Below, piece after piece: positions 1-11,811 of a DNA stretch of 64,000 nucleotides. The notes beneath the pieces are model-generated. The model was not told the DNA's origin, made no database searches, and saw nothing but the letters and a program-made list of their open reading frames with translations. Source of the stretch: Acanthococcus lagerstroemiae (Eukaryota > Arthropoda > Insecta > Hemiptera > Eriococcidae); the NCBI GenBank assembly GCA_031841125.1, contig CM063114.1, positions 3,844,001-3,908,000 on the forward strand, written 5' to 3'. The stretch's first letter is position 1. Each line of letters begins with the position of its first letter. Both the position numbers and the translations under genes were made by a program.

Positions 1-147
1 CATAGCTAGGCGAGATAAGGAAAGAGCACTATCACGTATTTGGAAATAGGAAAGCCAAGGAAACAGTTTACCAACAGAACGTCACCGATTTTAATGGACA
101 TAATTCTCACCAACTTTAAAATATGTGAAATTTATTAAATATACTTT

Positions 148-393
148 CAGTGGTGTAACCAAGGGGGGATTAGGGGGATGAATCCCTCCTCTTGAGATGA
201 GAATTTTTTATGTGCTGGCAGTATCACAGAAGATGCGCGAAATGAAATTTAAATTCAAATGCATAATTGAAGTTGAAAAGCACAACATACTGATATGTCA
301 ATATAAAAACATACGGCTCACATTAGGTGTAACCCCCCCCCCCAAAAAAAAATTGTTGATCCCCCTCTTAGAAAAATTCTGGCTATGCCACTG
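148..393. mobile_element. Non-autonomous hAT-type MITE with perfect 8-bp target duplication
   Basis: A 246-bp element. The left end reads CAGTGGTGTAACCAAGG and the right end, on the other strand, reads CAGTGGCATAGCCAGAA, so it has imperfect terminal inverted repeats with short G/C homopolymers just inside. It is flanked by the exact 8-bp direct repeat TATACTTT (140-147 and 394-401). An 8-bp duplication and a CAGTGG-type end are hallmarks of the hAT superfamily. It holds no credible coding sequence; the short open frames inside are chance. It would be mobilised by a hAT transposase acting in trans. Confidence 0.85.
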
Positions 394-401
394 TATACTT
401 T

Positions 402-720
402 CCATTCAAATTGGTTCCCTATCAACACTACCGGGTCCATTTTTCTTCTGAAATTTGCCCAGCTATCCATCATCATTTCCTGAAAACCGTATTTCTTATT
501 CGTCTTCAATCTGGAGGGAAAACATTTTCGTGATCGATGTTCAGAAATACATTTTATCAAATATCTCCACTATCTCAATTCGTAAATTAGGCAACCCATT
601 ATACAGGTACTTGTTGTAAGTTGCTCTACTCTAGTTGCAGGAAGTTCATTCAAACTGAGACACCGTGTATGTTTTTCCTACATATCGTTTCCCTTAACGA
701 TTTCCTTGTGCATATATAAT
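402..720. other. Unannotated spacer
   Basis: Nothing recognised: no coding similarity, no repeat structure and no RNA signal. It separates the hAT MITE from the fold-back element. Confidence 0.5.
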
Positions 721-2147
721 AGGGTGTCCCTTATTTTACAAGTTTTTGCCAATTGATTAGGGTTGCACTGAAATTTATTTCAATGGACCTAGAAACCCGC
801 CATACAAGATTTGAGCTCAATCTGACGTCATTAATCCGTGCCGCTTTGACCTTGAAGTTACGTGCAATACTGAGATTTTACAAAAATCTGTGAATACCTC
901 GGACCATATCAATTTCATGACCGAAATGCATATAACATAAAATGTTCCTTGTTAAATTTCCTTTAAGGGAAATTCTATACAACTTTTCTCTAAAACGCAT
1001 ATTTACCGAGATAATCGCAATAATGTGTGGAAGTTTCGAGGGACGTGGATTTTGTTATTTTTTCTTTCATAATCGATCTTCACTAGCAGCAAGGCGAAAT
1101 GGGGGCTCGGGCCGGCCTCAAAGCGTTCCTCTGGCCAATGATGCGATACTCGAAAGGGTAGTTTCCGGGACCTGGGTAGCGGTGTCTTGGAGGCCACTTC
1201 GGCATGCGTGCATCGTCATACGTCCCACCACACTATAACTCATTCCAAATTCAATGATTTAAGAAAACCAAACTTTGCGATCTAGGGTTAACAAACTGTT
1301 TTCATTGAGTCTCGAGCATCTCGGTACGGTGGACTTGAGATAATCTATAATCAACAACAGGAAACAGCGATTTGCCCATAGGAAATGACCCTGAATTCTG
1401 AGAACTATGGGCAAATTGTTGACTATTATTGATATACATACACAATCCGAGGTCTATTCTTTAGTGGGTACCCAACAGACTGCCATGGGCATAGCCAGGT
1501 GGGGAGGAGGCAAAATGGGGCACTTTCTCCAGTGGACAGAAACTGAATTTATATTGTAGTGTATCTTACCCGACATAAATAGATATCGCAGCCCCTAAAA
1601 TAATAAAAAGAACCTATGTTTTTTTCGAAAATTCCACACATTTTTGCAATTATCTCGATAAATATGTTTTCTAAAGAAAAGTTGTATAGAACCTGTTTTA
1701 CAGAAAATTTAACGAGGAACATTTCATGTTATTTGCATTTTGGTTTTAAAATGAATATTTTTTTTAGATAACTACGAATTTAGCGAGTGAAGATCGATTA
1801 TGAAAAAAAAAAAAAAAATCCACGTTCCTTGAAACTTCCACACATTATTGCGATTATCTCAGTAAATATGCGTTTTAGAGAAAAGTTGTATAGAATCTTC
1901 TTTATAGGAAATTTAACAAAGAACATTTTATGTTATATGCATTTCGGTCATAAAGTTGATATGTTCCAAGGTATTCCCAATTTTTTTTAACATGTCAGTA
2001 TTACATATAACTTCAAGGTCAAAGCGGCACGGGTTAATGGCCTCAGATTGAACTCAAATCTTGTATGGCGAGTTTCTAGGTTCATTGGAACAAATTTCAG
2101 TGCGACCCTAATCAATTGGCGAAAACTTGTAAAATAAGGGACACCCT
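721..2147. mobile_element. Long-TIR fold-back DNA element
   Basis: The left arm (721 to about 1087) and the right arm (about 1775-2147) are inverted copies of each other over about 370 bp. The left end starts AGGGTGTCCCTTATTTTAC and the right end finishes with its complement. A third partial copy of the inner arm lies at about 1622-1745 in the right-arm orientation, so the arm was partly tandemly duplicated. An R1-like retroelement tail (about 1093-1237) is inserted next to the inner end of the left arm. No transposase frame is visible, so the element is non-autonomous. The superfamily is undetermined because the flanks are AT-rich and no clean target duplication can be chosen. Confidence 0.8.
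1093..1237 (+). mobile_element. R1-like retroelement 3' tail, solo copy
   Basis: This stretch matches the 3' tails at about 12410-12545 and 19860-20000. Shared blocks include GGGGGCTCGGGCC, a GATGCGATACTC block, GGTAGTTTCC, GGCATGCGTGCATCG and the terminal CATACGTCCCACCACAC. There is no poly(A). It is probably a severely 5'-truncated insertion that landed in the fold-back element. The open frames across it are chance. Confidence 0.7.
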
Positions 2148-3805
2148 AATATATAACCATGATATTCCTATGTGATATTTCTAGATGATTTTCTCACACA
2201 ATTCTCCTTTATGATTTCATTATACGATTATTCCTCTATTATTTCCTTTCATAATTTATTTTCCTATGTAATTTTCAAAATGGTACAACTTTCTTACGCA
2301 CTATTCCTTATGATATTTCCTTGTTTCCTTAGATGAGTTTCCTACAAACTTCTTACATGCGTTTCAATATTATTTCCCAATGTGATTTTATAACGATTTT
2401 CCAGAAGGGTTTTCTCAAATATTGTTATAATTTTCCAAAATTCCCTTATTAGGATTTTCCAACCAATTTTCCGATTCGTTTGCTGTACGGAATAATTTAA
2501 TTGCATGGCAAATTTTAATAGTGTAACTGAAGTTCACTGAAGATGTTTCATAAGGATTAACAGGAAATTGTTTAATTTATCGCAAAGTTCAATTTAATAA
2601 ACATTAACATAACTTCATTCCTCTGTAGGTGATATTTTGATTGTTAGGAAACGTCTGAATTATTTGACGCGTCTCTAATGGAAATGCATAGATTCATTGA
2701 TGGCTATAGCCAAACTTACAAGATTCTATGAGGAAAATTTCTTAAGTGCAGAGACAATTTACAGGCTAAAATATATAATGGATTGGTACAAATACGTGTA
2801 CTGATGAAAGTCACATCCTTACAATGAATCGCTGTTTTAGGATTCAACCTCTCTTACGTATCTACACATAAACATTTTCATAAATTTAGACGCGCGAATT
2901 TTCATCGACAGCCTTATTCACACTCAAAATTTTTGAATTCCCTTTCCTAACGACAGTATCTGAAGCGACGATAACTTTGTTAATGCATGATTCACAGCTT
3001 AGACAATGTTGACTCTTATTCCGAAAGAGTTACTTCTTGCGCTTTGTTTCTGCATTAAGGATTGAAAAGCAGGTAAAGTAAATGTTAAGCTCAACCTCGC
3101 AGGAATGATACGTCAGTTAACTCGGGAAAAAAACACTACAATAATCAGGAAAGTAAAACTGCGTCTGGATTTTGACATTTTCCAGCAATCCACAGCAGAA
3201 CGATTCTGAACAAATTCGCTGAAAAATTATCAGGCGGTGAAGGCTTCTATTTTTCAATTCTGTACCACCAACGCCCCTCAAATTCCAACTCAAGCTCGAC
3301 GATCATTCGGCACTTATTTAAACGGGCTGCTTTAAGTTGAACCGAATTCTATACACCGACAGAATGGGAAATCATGTTTCGTTCCACGCAGAATATATAT
3401 AACTGCCTCCGCGTTCCCTCAGGTACTACATTTTATTAACCGAGAGAGGTGACTGCTCGTCGAAATGAAATAAGCTCGGTAATTCTTTACCGATAATATT
3501 AAAATAGAACGAGCGAGCCCGAAGGGTAATGAAATTTTTGCTGTCCCGACCACTTCGCTTGCAATCGAAAGGCATAAAATGCTCGCCCAAAATTATCGCC
3601 ATTTTTGCGGCGTCAAGATCCGCTCGGTATTGTTTTTGATCTTCACATCGGATTACATTCGATTTGTCAGCCAAACAGTAAATAGGTACCTTTTAATCAG
3701 AATGGTTTACTTATTTAACTGTGTTTCATTATTCGTCATGTTCGATGATTTTCCGATGTAAAAACACTCGAACGACTGTCGATTTGCATTCTTGTATTAG
3801 AGTTC
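2148..3805. other. Unannotated AT-rich DNA
   Basis: No coding similarity or repeat was recognised. The part at about 3200-3700 is less AT-rich and richer in CpG than its surroundings. It may be non-repetitive intronic or regulatory sequence, but nothing specific supports that. Confidence 0.4.
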
Positions 3806-3895
3806 AATGATAGTGGGGCCTATGGCGGTGTACGCACGCCAAATTGGCCCCGGGACACCGCGCCTTCTATCCCGGAATCACCCCGATTGGACCCG
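3806..3895 (-). mobile_element. R1-like terminal segment, inverted orientation
   Basis: Reading left to right this segment resembles the reverse complement of the R1-like 3' tail: a TATGGCG.TG block, then ACGCACGCCAAA, a TGGCCCC block and GACACCGCGCC. It matches the segment at 17566-17640 even more closely, including the shared first bases GATAGTGGGGC. It is therefore either a minus-strand solo tail or a copy of the left terminus of the family. Confidence 0.6.
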
Positions 3896-3989
3896 CGTCA
3901 GGATGGGAGTTTTTGTATTATAGAATGAATAATTTAAACTTGTTTTTCAAGTATTTACTTTGTAGAATGGGAAGAGTATCCCCTGGCTC

Positions 3990-4580
3990 AGAAGGTAGAC
4001 TCTGCAGCACAAACCGTCTAACGACTTTTTATACGGAGTTTGAACAAATCTGAACGAGTCTAAAACGAGTCTCAACGTATCCTCATGAGACTTGACAGAG
4101 TGTTAACAAGTGGTGCATCTAGAAGTAATTCAAAATTTGTAAGAATTTTACAGTTTCTATACCTCCCCCTCTCATTTTGAAAACTAAGAGAGTAGACAGG
4201 AGAGAAATACAGAGTTTAAATGATTTTCAATACTGACAAATTTCTCATTGACGATGAAAATGACGATACTTTCCAAAGAGCAAAGGATTCTGGACTGGAC
4301 AGCAATTTAGAGGATATTAACATACATCACCTTACCATCCAATTTTTCCCTTGATGAGAGAGGGGAAGTTGTCCTTAAGACTAACTATGAATACTTCAAT
4401 TTGTATGTTCAGATGAATGCTTTTTAAACGCTTCCAGTTTATCACTGCTAAAACTGTTTAAGACTAGTTTACAACTCTTCACGGCTCATCGATACATGAT
4501 CAGGCTCACGGCTTCTTAAGACTCACCAAGTTTTTCAAGACTCGCGTAAGACTATAAGACTCTTTGAAACTTATTAATAT
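3990..4580. repeat. Degenerate 'gagtc/gactc' short-word array
   Basis: Scattered, imperfectly spaced GAGTCT words (about 4035-4125) and, in the opposite sense, AGACT/GACTC words (about 4440-4575). They are separated by a stretch without the word. The same word builds the arrays at 6600-7480, 9930-10690 and 25620-25835. There is no fixed period, so this is decayed minisatellite-like DNA. Confidence 0.5.
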
Positions 4581-4849
4581 CATCAGTGATCAGTGCTAAT
4601 TATAGATCAATCTTTATTTTCTTACTCTTGGTGGAACTTCTTTTCAAAATTTGATGACACGACCACCCAAAAGGACTTCAATAAAGTTTAAAAAATACCG
4701 ATCAAATTTTAGCTCAATCAGTTGAGGAGAACATGTTGTGCTTCAAGCCCTTTCTCCTTCTTACTAAAACATACATTCAGTTTGGTCTTTTTTCACTAAC
4801 TTTTTTTTTTACTCAGCCTGTAATAACGTTAAAGGTATGAATTTACATA

Positions 4850-5731
4850 GGCTGTCGCTAAGTAACTGAGACTAAAATTCGCACGGCGCACCAACGCTAC
4901 CTATCGGCGTTTCAACGCAGTAGGGGGATAATTTGGTTCATTAGCTATCGATTGAGACCACACCGAGCTCATTTGATTGAAAATTCGCTGTTCCAGACCA
5001 GTTTGAAAAAAACCATATGCGTTGACCCCTACAGGTTTTTTAAATTTTTTTTTTTTATGAAAAAAAAAGCATACGATTATAAAATTTTTTATTAATCATC
5101 ATCTTCATTAAATGCACGAATATCTTTTTCAAAAAAAAAAGCGCCATTCATGGCTATACAGGCGTCCATTTGTTCTTGCCATTTAACGAACGTTTTCACG
5201 TATTCTGCCGTCGGTAAGGAGGAGAAAAACATCTGCGGCGCGGTAATGACTTCTAAAAAAAAATCACAATTCACCCCCAACCCCGTACAGTCCTGACCTC
5301 GCCCCCTGCGACTTTTGATTATTTCCTCAACTAAAGACAGCCTTACAGGGTCGTCAATTCAACACGAATCGCATCACTGCGGCACAGATGTTTTTCTCCT
5401 CTTTACTGGCAGAGGAATACGCGAAAACGTTCGGCTATGAATGGCGCTTATTTGAAAAAGATATTCATGTACTTAATGAAGATGATGATTAATAAAAAAT
5501 TTTGTAATCTTATGCTTTTTTTCCTTAAAAAAAAAAAAATCTTTAAAAAACCTGTAGGGGTCAACACATATGGTTTTTTTCAAATTGGTCTGGAACAGCG
5601 AGTTTTCAATCAAATTAGCTCGGAGTGGTCTCAACTGATAGCTAATGAACCAAATTATCCATACTATGTTGAAACGCCGATTAGCGTTGGTAGGCCGTAA
5701 GAATTTTAGTCTCAATTACTTAGCGACAACC
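4850..5731. mobile_element. Tc1/mariner-type fold-back element with TA target site
   Basis: The arms at about 4850-5160 and 5420-5731 are inverted copies. The ends read GGCTGTCGCTAAGTAA and, on the opposite strand, GGTTGTCGCTAAGTAA, each preceded by TA. A TA target duplication is typical of the Tc1/mariner superfamily. Both arms carry the 3' end of a transposase-like frame that converges on the acidic ending NEDDD before a stop: minus strand in the left arm, plus strand in the right arm. The element therefore looks like an inverted duplication of one transposon end, with the catalytic region lost. Confidence 0.8.
5092..5280 (-). pseudogene. Mariner-like transposase C-terminal remnant
   Basis: A minus-strand frame of about 62 codons encodes FFSSLPTAEYVKTFVKWQEQ, then CIAMNGAFFFEKDI and an acidic tail before the stop. 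The 'xxW..R/Q...CI..NGxYF' pattern is the C-terminal end of mariner-like DDE transposases. The catalytic DDE/D residues are absent. A mirrored, shorter copy is in the other arm (about 5401-5492, plus strand, ending in the same EDDD-stop). It is not functional. Confidence 0.55.
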
Positions 5732-6599
5732 TATGTATGTAAGTTTTGAATATGTATTTTGATACTCTTTGAACTATTTTTTTTTTCGAAACGCTATGAG
5801 GCAATGATTTTTGAAGAAAATGTGGTGAAAAGGAGGGTTCTAAAACATACAACTCTATTATACGATATGAGATTTGATTTACAAGTTTTCAAGATCGCTG
5901 AATCAGTTTTTGGTGTAATAAGTCTTTAGTTTTGAACCTCGGGGTGTCATTGCAAGGAACTGTACTCTCATTCGGGTCATTTGTTCTAGATTATAGTCAA
6001 CGTGCGGGTTTTTAAGGTAGCTGAATTCGATGCTGAGGCTGGTTTCCAAACAGGCACCCTCTTAGAGCTGCTAAGGGGAGCTACCTAATTTTTTGAAGTT
6101 GATGGTGCAGTTGAAGTTTACCAACTAATTAGCTTCAAAAACGGATTCAGAGATACAGAGATCTTGAAAAATTATACATCAACTGCTATCGCGAAAAAAT
6201 TATTCGAATGGGGCTTCAGCCCCCTCCCCCCACACGGGCACTCCTAGGGGTCAACGCTCAAAATTAATTTGAAAAATGAAACTTCGCGATATTGAAAATA
6301 AATCCCTTTTTCAGTCTTTTTTCCCGGGAATCATCAATTTATAAGGCGTCTAAAAAATGGTTCAAAGAGTATCAACACACCTATCTACTTACAAATTTCA
6401 ATTTTTAATATCATTACAGACTAAGACGACATTTTTTCAGTAAAGATACACAAAACTCAACATATTTCCCCTAGCAAGGGCTAAGGGCTTGAAGCACGTG
6501 TTCTCATAAGTCGATTGAGATGGAACTTTTATTTTATTGAAATCTATTTGATGGGTCACATCATCAAATTTTCTATGTTTGAAAATAAGGACCACCATA
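5732..6599. other. Unannotated spacer
   Basis: No gene or structured repeat was recognised. Sequence around 6410-6610 is loosely similar to about 4640-4800 on the other strand (for example the 'aacatatttcccctagcaag' region and the GACCACC word). The mariner-type element may therefore be nested inside an older inverted repeat spanning about 4600-6650. Confidence 0.4.
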
Positions 6600-7480
6600 A
6601 TGCTTATTTAAGAATCTCACAGGCTTTTGTTTTAAGAATTTGAGACTCCTAATTAAGACTCGCGGATAGTATAAAACTAGTTTGAGACTTCATACGATTC
6701 TTCCTGATCTCACTAAGACTGAATTCAAGACTTAGTACGGATTGGAAGACACGTCTAAGGCTTTTCAGAACTTGATTAAGATTCAGTACGACCCTTTCAG
6801 AATTCTTAAAGCTAGCTATGACTCTTAAAACTGGTCTACGACTTCCAAAATTCTTTCACCCTTACGATTCTTTGAAATGCGCCAACACTCTGATAGGCTA
6901 CTTCACGATTCCGTAAGACTATTATTTTCAAAAGGTCTAATTTAAATTTTTCTCCCTGGTAATTGCCTCATAGCCTCTTCAGTATACTCGTACCTGATGT
7001 TAATGAGCTTTAATGAAGTCGTTCATGAATCTAAATTATGTAAAAACGTGTGAATCGAGTCTCAACTCATAACAGTTTCAAGAACTTCTAAGGAGTTTTA
7101 AATACATAGTAAATATTTACAACATCTTAACGATTCTTAACAGAATTCTGATCAGTTTTCATGCAGTCTATCGGGGGGTCGACGAGTTTTACTCAGTCTC
7201 AACATTTTTCGATTAATCTGAATAGGATTCAGTGAGTGTCAACAGAGTTTTATTAAGTATCTTAATGGGCCCGGCCCCAAAGCGTTCCCATCGGTACCGG
7301 GGGTGCGGTGTCTCAGGGGCCACTTTGGCATGGGTGCATCGCCATACGTCCCACCACACCAATGAGTCCTTCGTATCATACAGAGTCTTAACAAGTCCTA
7401 ATTTAGTCTCCACAAAGTCCTATACGTCTAAATGAATCACAAGGTCTAAGTCTTATCACGTCTTCAAGAAATCTTGGAGT
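6600..7480. repeat. Degenerate gactc-word array with strand switch
   Basis: About 6600-6940 is dense in AGACT, GACTC and TAAGACT words on the plus strand. From about 7010 to 7480 the same words appear in the complementary sense (GAGTCTCAAC, AGTCTTAAC, AAGTCC). The units are imperfect and the spacing varies from about 8 to 20 bases. An R1-like tail is inserted at 7267-7363. It looks like a decayed tandem array whose two halves are in inverted orientation. Confidence 0.6.
7267..7363 (+). mobile_element. R1-like retroelement 3' tail, short solo copy
   Basis: This about 97-bp segment shares GGGCCCGGCCCCAAAGCGTT, GGGGTGCGGTGTC, the GGCATGGGTGCATCGCC block and the terminal CATACGTCCCACCACAC with the tails at 12.4 and 19.9 kb. 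An internal section present in the other copies is deleted. It interrupts the short-word array and has no poly(A) tail. Confidence 0.7.
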
Positions 7481-9929
7481 TTTTTAATGAATTTTAGCGA
7501 ACGTGAATAAAAAAAGGGTTCATACCCTATATTTCATTTTTCAGCATGTCTCTCATGAAGAGGATGGGATAATGCCATCTGTTCAAAATCACAACACTTG
7601 TTAAGATTTACGGGAATAGAAGCGATATGCGGTGCACAGAAAAACTAATATTGTGAAAATTAATTACTTCCTCTCAGTTATACAGAAACTCTGTTACGTT
7701 AACATCTCAAAATTCTATCGAGACACGTTAAAGCTCTGCGGTGGTTTACTTCAGATTCACTCATGCTTATCAGGATTTTGTCAAGAATGAGAACTTGTAA
7801 GCTAGAAAACGAGGAAACAGATTCATCAGAAATTTCAGACTCCCCTTCAGTGCAAAAGAGGAAAAAATTACCAACTAAAAAAGTGAGGAGTCGAAGCAGA
7901 CAACCATTTTACCGCCAACACCAAAGACACGTTTTTTCAGTAAAAGATACAGATTTTCGTCTCAAATTTTTGTTCAAAATACTTCTTAACACCAGAATCC
8001 AAAAATTTGGACCACATGGGTACTCCTATCATAATCAACACAATTAAACTTGAAGCTCAACAGAATCAAGAAAAAATCTGATTCTCATCATCCGTCATAA
8101 AATACGCCTGTTTTCGATGACTGTCCAAATATGATGGGTTTTCGAGTATGCATCGAATACTGAAACTTCGCCTACTCGTGAAAGGTGAAGAGAGGTGGAA
8201 TATACACATGAAAAATGAATTCTGAGAGACATCGCGGCTTTACGGCATATAACGGAAATTTATTCTGAGGAAGTTACAAACCGCGTTGTATATTATTTTT
8301 TCCTGAAAAGGGCTCGGAAGTGAGTTCAATTTGAAATTCAAAACGGTCTCTTTTGTGATGTCCGATAATCGAAATTCTGATGTTGAATAGTCAGTTGAAC
8401 ATCACACTACACCGGATTCTGCATTTTAAATGGGACGCTCGTGTGCACGCAAAATGCAAATCAATGTTCTTCCTACTTGATCGCCATGTGGGTTTTTATT
8501 TCTTCCATTCACTCGCCATCAATAATATCGATACAGAAAATATCGTAATTTCCTCGCGCGTCACTGGGAAGCCAAACCAGCCGAAAATCGACATTGTTCC
8601 TCGTTATCACGCTGTAATTATAATTAACATCCATTCTTAAATAGAAGTATCACATAATACGTCATAGAACCGATTATTCGCAATATGACGTCATCGAGTA
8701 ATGAATGTTATCGGTTTCAGTATAACTCATTCCATCGAATGTACAACTGTACGTCGAAGTTTCCAAGTAACAATTTTTTACACCTGAGAATTACAGATGT
8801 GGATGTGAAATCGAATAACTTTGCCATGTCAAATACCCAACCTACGAAATCTTAAATCCGGACAGGGGCATCAGAGCGATTTCCCAAGTTGGAAGGATTG
8901 AACTCTACCAATTAAAAAACTTCAATTCCAGATGGAGAAAAAACTCACACAAATACTTTTTTTTACATTGAAGTGTTCTGTTGTAAAGCGTTTCTTAAAC
9001 GTCCACACCGAAAAATGTGTAAGTACCTACGTAGGTTACAATATTTAAACGAATATATTTCAAATTTCAAACTGAATGATACGATCAAACTGTTAGAAAC
9101 GGGTTTCGGGAGCCATATTTTCGAATTTGTCGCCAGTTTTACATTGTGGTCCCGTTTGGACACCAAAATTTAAATTTCAGGCCTAAACAGAAAACTGGCA
9201 TGAAATAAAACGAAAGTGTCAAATTATTATTTTTTTCTAGGGGAGGGAGACGTATCGCTGGTCTTGAATACTTCATACAATTTTTTATTCAACCCCAATC
9301 TAGTTTTTCAAAATCCGAACTTCATATGAACTATGGATTTTCGAAACCCGAACGGAGATAGAATGCTAAATCTGATGGGATACTTGAAATCAGCGATCTG
9401 AGTAATCTTTATTCCGATGATATGTACAATTTTTCAAGTCAAGTCAAGTTTTCCTTCCTACTCTCCCCGTGAGGATACGATTTTAATTTTGGGAGCTCAC
9501 GAGGGGGTGAATCTGCATATGTCTAACATGAATTCGATCATCCCCCTCCCCCTCACCCCCACACCTATCAAATATTAAAATATGTTTTAGGATTGGAAAC
9601 AGTGTACCTTCAATCGCATATTCCTTCACAAGTCGTCGGGGTAGGGTACGATTCATTAAAATTTTGGGAAAACCAGTCCAAATTTGGTAAGTTTGATAGG
9701 GATGAATTTAAGACCTTATAGGACCCCGTTGAAGTTAGTAGTTCAAGAGAAATCGAAAGGAACCTTTCAGGTGGAAGCTGATCCAGAGGATAGGCGGGCT
9801 AAACAGAGGCGATGACAGACTCAATTAAAAACTCTCGGATATAAGAAATCGGACATAAGAAAATGAAGATAAAAACTTTCTTTGGACGTATGCGAAAACT
9901 AATGAGGATTAATGAATACTAATAAAGTG
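7481..9929. other. Unannotated DNA
   Basis: No recognised gene. A frame at 7763-8047 (plus, 94 codons) has a Ser/Glu-rich stretch followed by a Lys/Arg-rich one (QKRKKLPTKKVRSRSRQ). I cannot match it to any family and see no flanking splice signals worth defending. Around 8290-8720 the DNA is less AT-rich and not repetitive. Poly-C and poly-T rich patches near 9230-9600 look like decayed element ends. Confidence 0.4.
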
Positions 9930-10690
9930 CTGGCCACACTTAGTTAAAGCTAGTTAAGGTTTTATCAAGTCTCGCTCAGGAAAAGATTATGAGACACTTT
10001 GAAGACGCTTTAATATTATGAGAAGACTTGCTAAGACTACTTGAAACTAAGGGTCTTTAGAAGTCGTTCAGACTAAGTGCAGATATTTGAAAACTATATC
10101 ACGACTTGCTGAGACTGTGATAAGACTAATTCAGACTCATTAAAACTCATCAGGATTAGGGTTCATTACAACCGAGTTCAGACTCATTAGAACTACCACG
10201 ATACTGATTAACACCCGTTGAAACTGGAGTCAGACTCATTCAAGCTCATTAAGACTCTCTACAAACTTCTTAGGATAATGTTAGAACCACGTTCAAAATA
10301 ATTTGTCAAGTTATCAAAACTTGTCAAGATTGTGTGAATATTGTGTAAAATGATCTCACAACTTGTTTAGCCTATTTTCAAACTCGTTGAAATTGTGCAA
10401 AAATTCACCAAGATTTGTTAAAATCATCTTAGAGACTCGTAAAGACTGTTCGGGTTCATTGTGTGAAACTATTTCAAAATAAGTTGAAATTTATAAAGAT
10501 CCCCACTTAACATGTTAGTAGTGATTTCATTCCGATTCATTAAGACATGTTAAGATCAATTAAAACGCCACGAAGTACCGTCGAGACTCATTAAAGATTC
10601 CATAAGCACTCATGAAGATTACTTAGGACTTGCTTAGACTCCGTTCGGAGTCATTAAGACTCGTTAGTAGAGCTCCTTAAAGACTCTATT
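9930..10690 (+). repeat. Degenerate gactc-word array
   Basis: About 760 bp dense in AGACTCATTAAG, AAGACTTGCTAAG and ACTCGTTAAG-like words, with a soft period near 10-13 bases and many substitutions. The orientation is uniform (plus). It is the best developed member of the short-word array family in the window. No coding potential. Confidence 0.65.
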
Positions 10691-11811
10691 TCTAATTTGC
10701 TCTCAACCCGAGCCCTGGAATCCGCACTTTCGAGCATTACTTCAGAGACAGTAAAATCGTTAAGATCTTCGCCGCCTCCTTCAAGACTAGTTAACCTTTC
10801 AGAATTGTGAAAACAGCACCAAAAGATGTGTAGAACGTTTTCATTTTGGATCAAGGAGGGGATGGCAAATTAAGTTCAGGAGATCATAGAGCAAAGGAAA
10901 GAAAAATAATTCTCGAGATCCACGAAGCAAACTGAAAAGAAATAAAGCTTTGTCTCGTGAGGCAAAAAGTGTAAATTTGTTCTACGGGCAGCCACCTCTA
11001 ACTCTTACTCCCAGTTTTGTCGCATGTGATTCAAAAGACTCTTATCGCAATCATTCAGGTTCGTTCAGCTTTTCTATTTTCATCTCTAGGCACGCACTCC
11101 CTCCTCTCATACACCTAACGCCAACTCCGTCCTATCGCTAGAAAAAAGTTGAAAAAAAAATTCCAATCTGGAAGGAATTCCCAGATCGGATGGAAACGGA
11201 AATCTCAGGGTATGGTAAGCTCGGGTACAACCTCCCGTCCATCGTATAATGGGAAAAGGGTAAAACGAAGACATTGATGCGACGTGGTTTCTCAAGCTAT
11301 CTGGGGAACTGGGGAGTTATGCTGAAGAGAAGCCTTTAGCCCTCCGACCGAGCTGGAAATAATTTCTATTTGCTCAAAAAAGGAAAGAGCAAAGAGCGCA
11401 ATTAGAAGTTTCATGTATCAGGCGTTATAGTGCAAAGTTCTGCTTCGTTTCGGTAGTTCCAAAGTGGTAATTAGCAGATTCCAAAGTGAGTTGGGCAGCT
11501 GAATTGCATACAATGACTTTCTTTTTCGTTTTCGACGCGAATAGAAATCTTCCACTCCACCCCCTCGCAATATACTGTGTTATGTCACTAATGCTGATGG
11601 ATGAGCTGTATAAATAAATTTTGCTTTGGGCAGTTCCAAACAATTCTTAGGATGACCACTGAAATGTATCATGTTGAAAAAAAACAGACAGTGATTTACG
11701 ATGTGGTTTTTAAAGTGGCCGTGGGGAGGGGGCGGGTGCGCTCACATATGATAATACATTAATCGCACTTCGCAGTTTTCTTTTTGCAGTTGGATCGAAA
11801 TTACTTGCAGC
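10691..11811. other. Unannotated spacer
   Basis: No gene or repeat recognised. Short open frames on both strands here overlap each other and have no family resemblance. Confidence 0.4.

Noticed and set aside
721..2147. Assignment of the fold-back element to a named superfamily
   Set aside because: The AGGGTGTCCC end and AT-rich flanks are compatible with several superfamilies, and no transposase or clear target duplication decides it.
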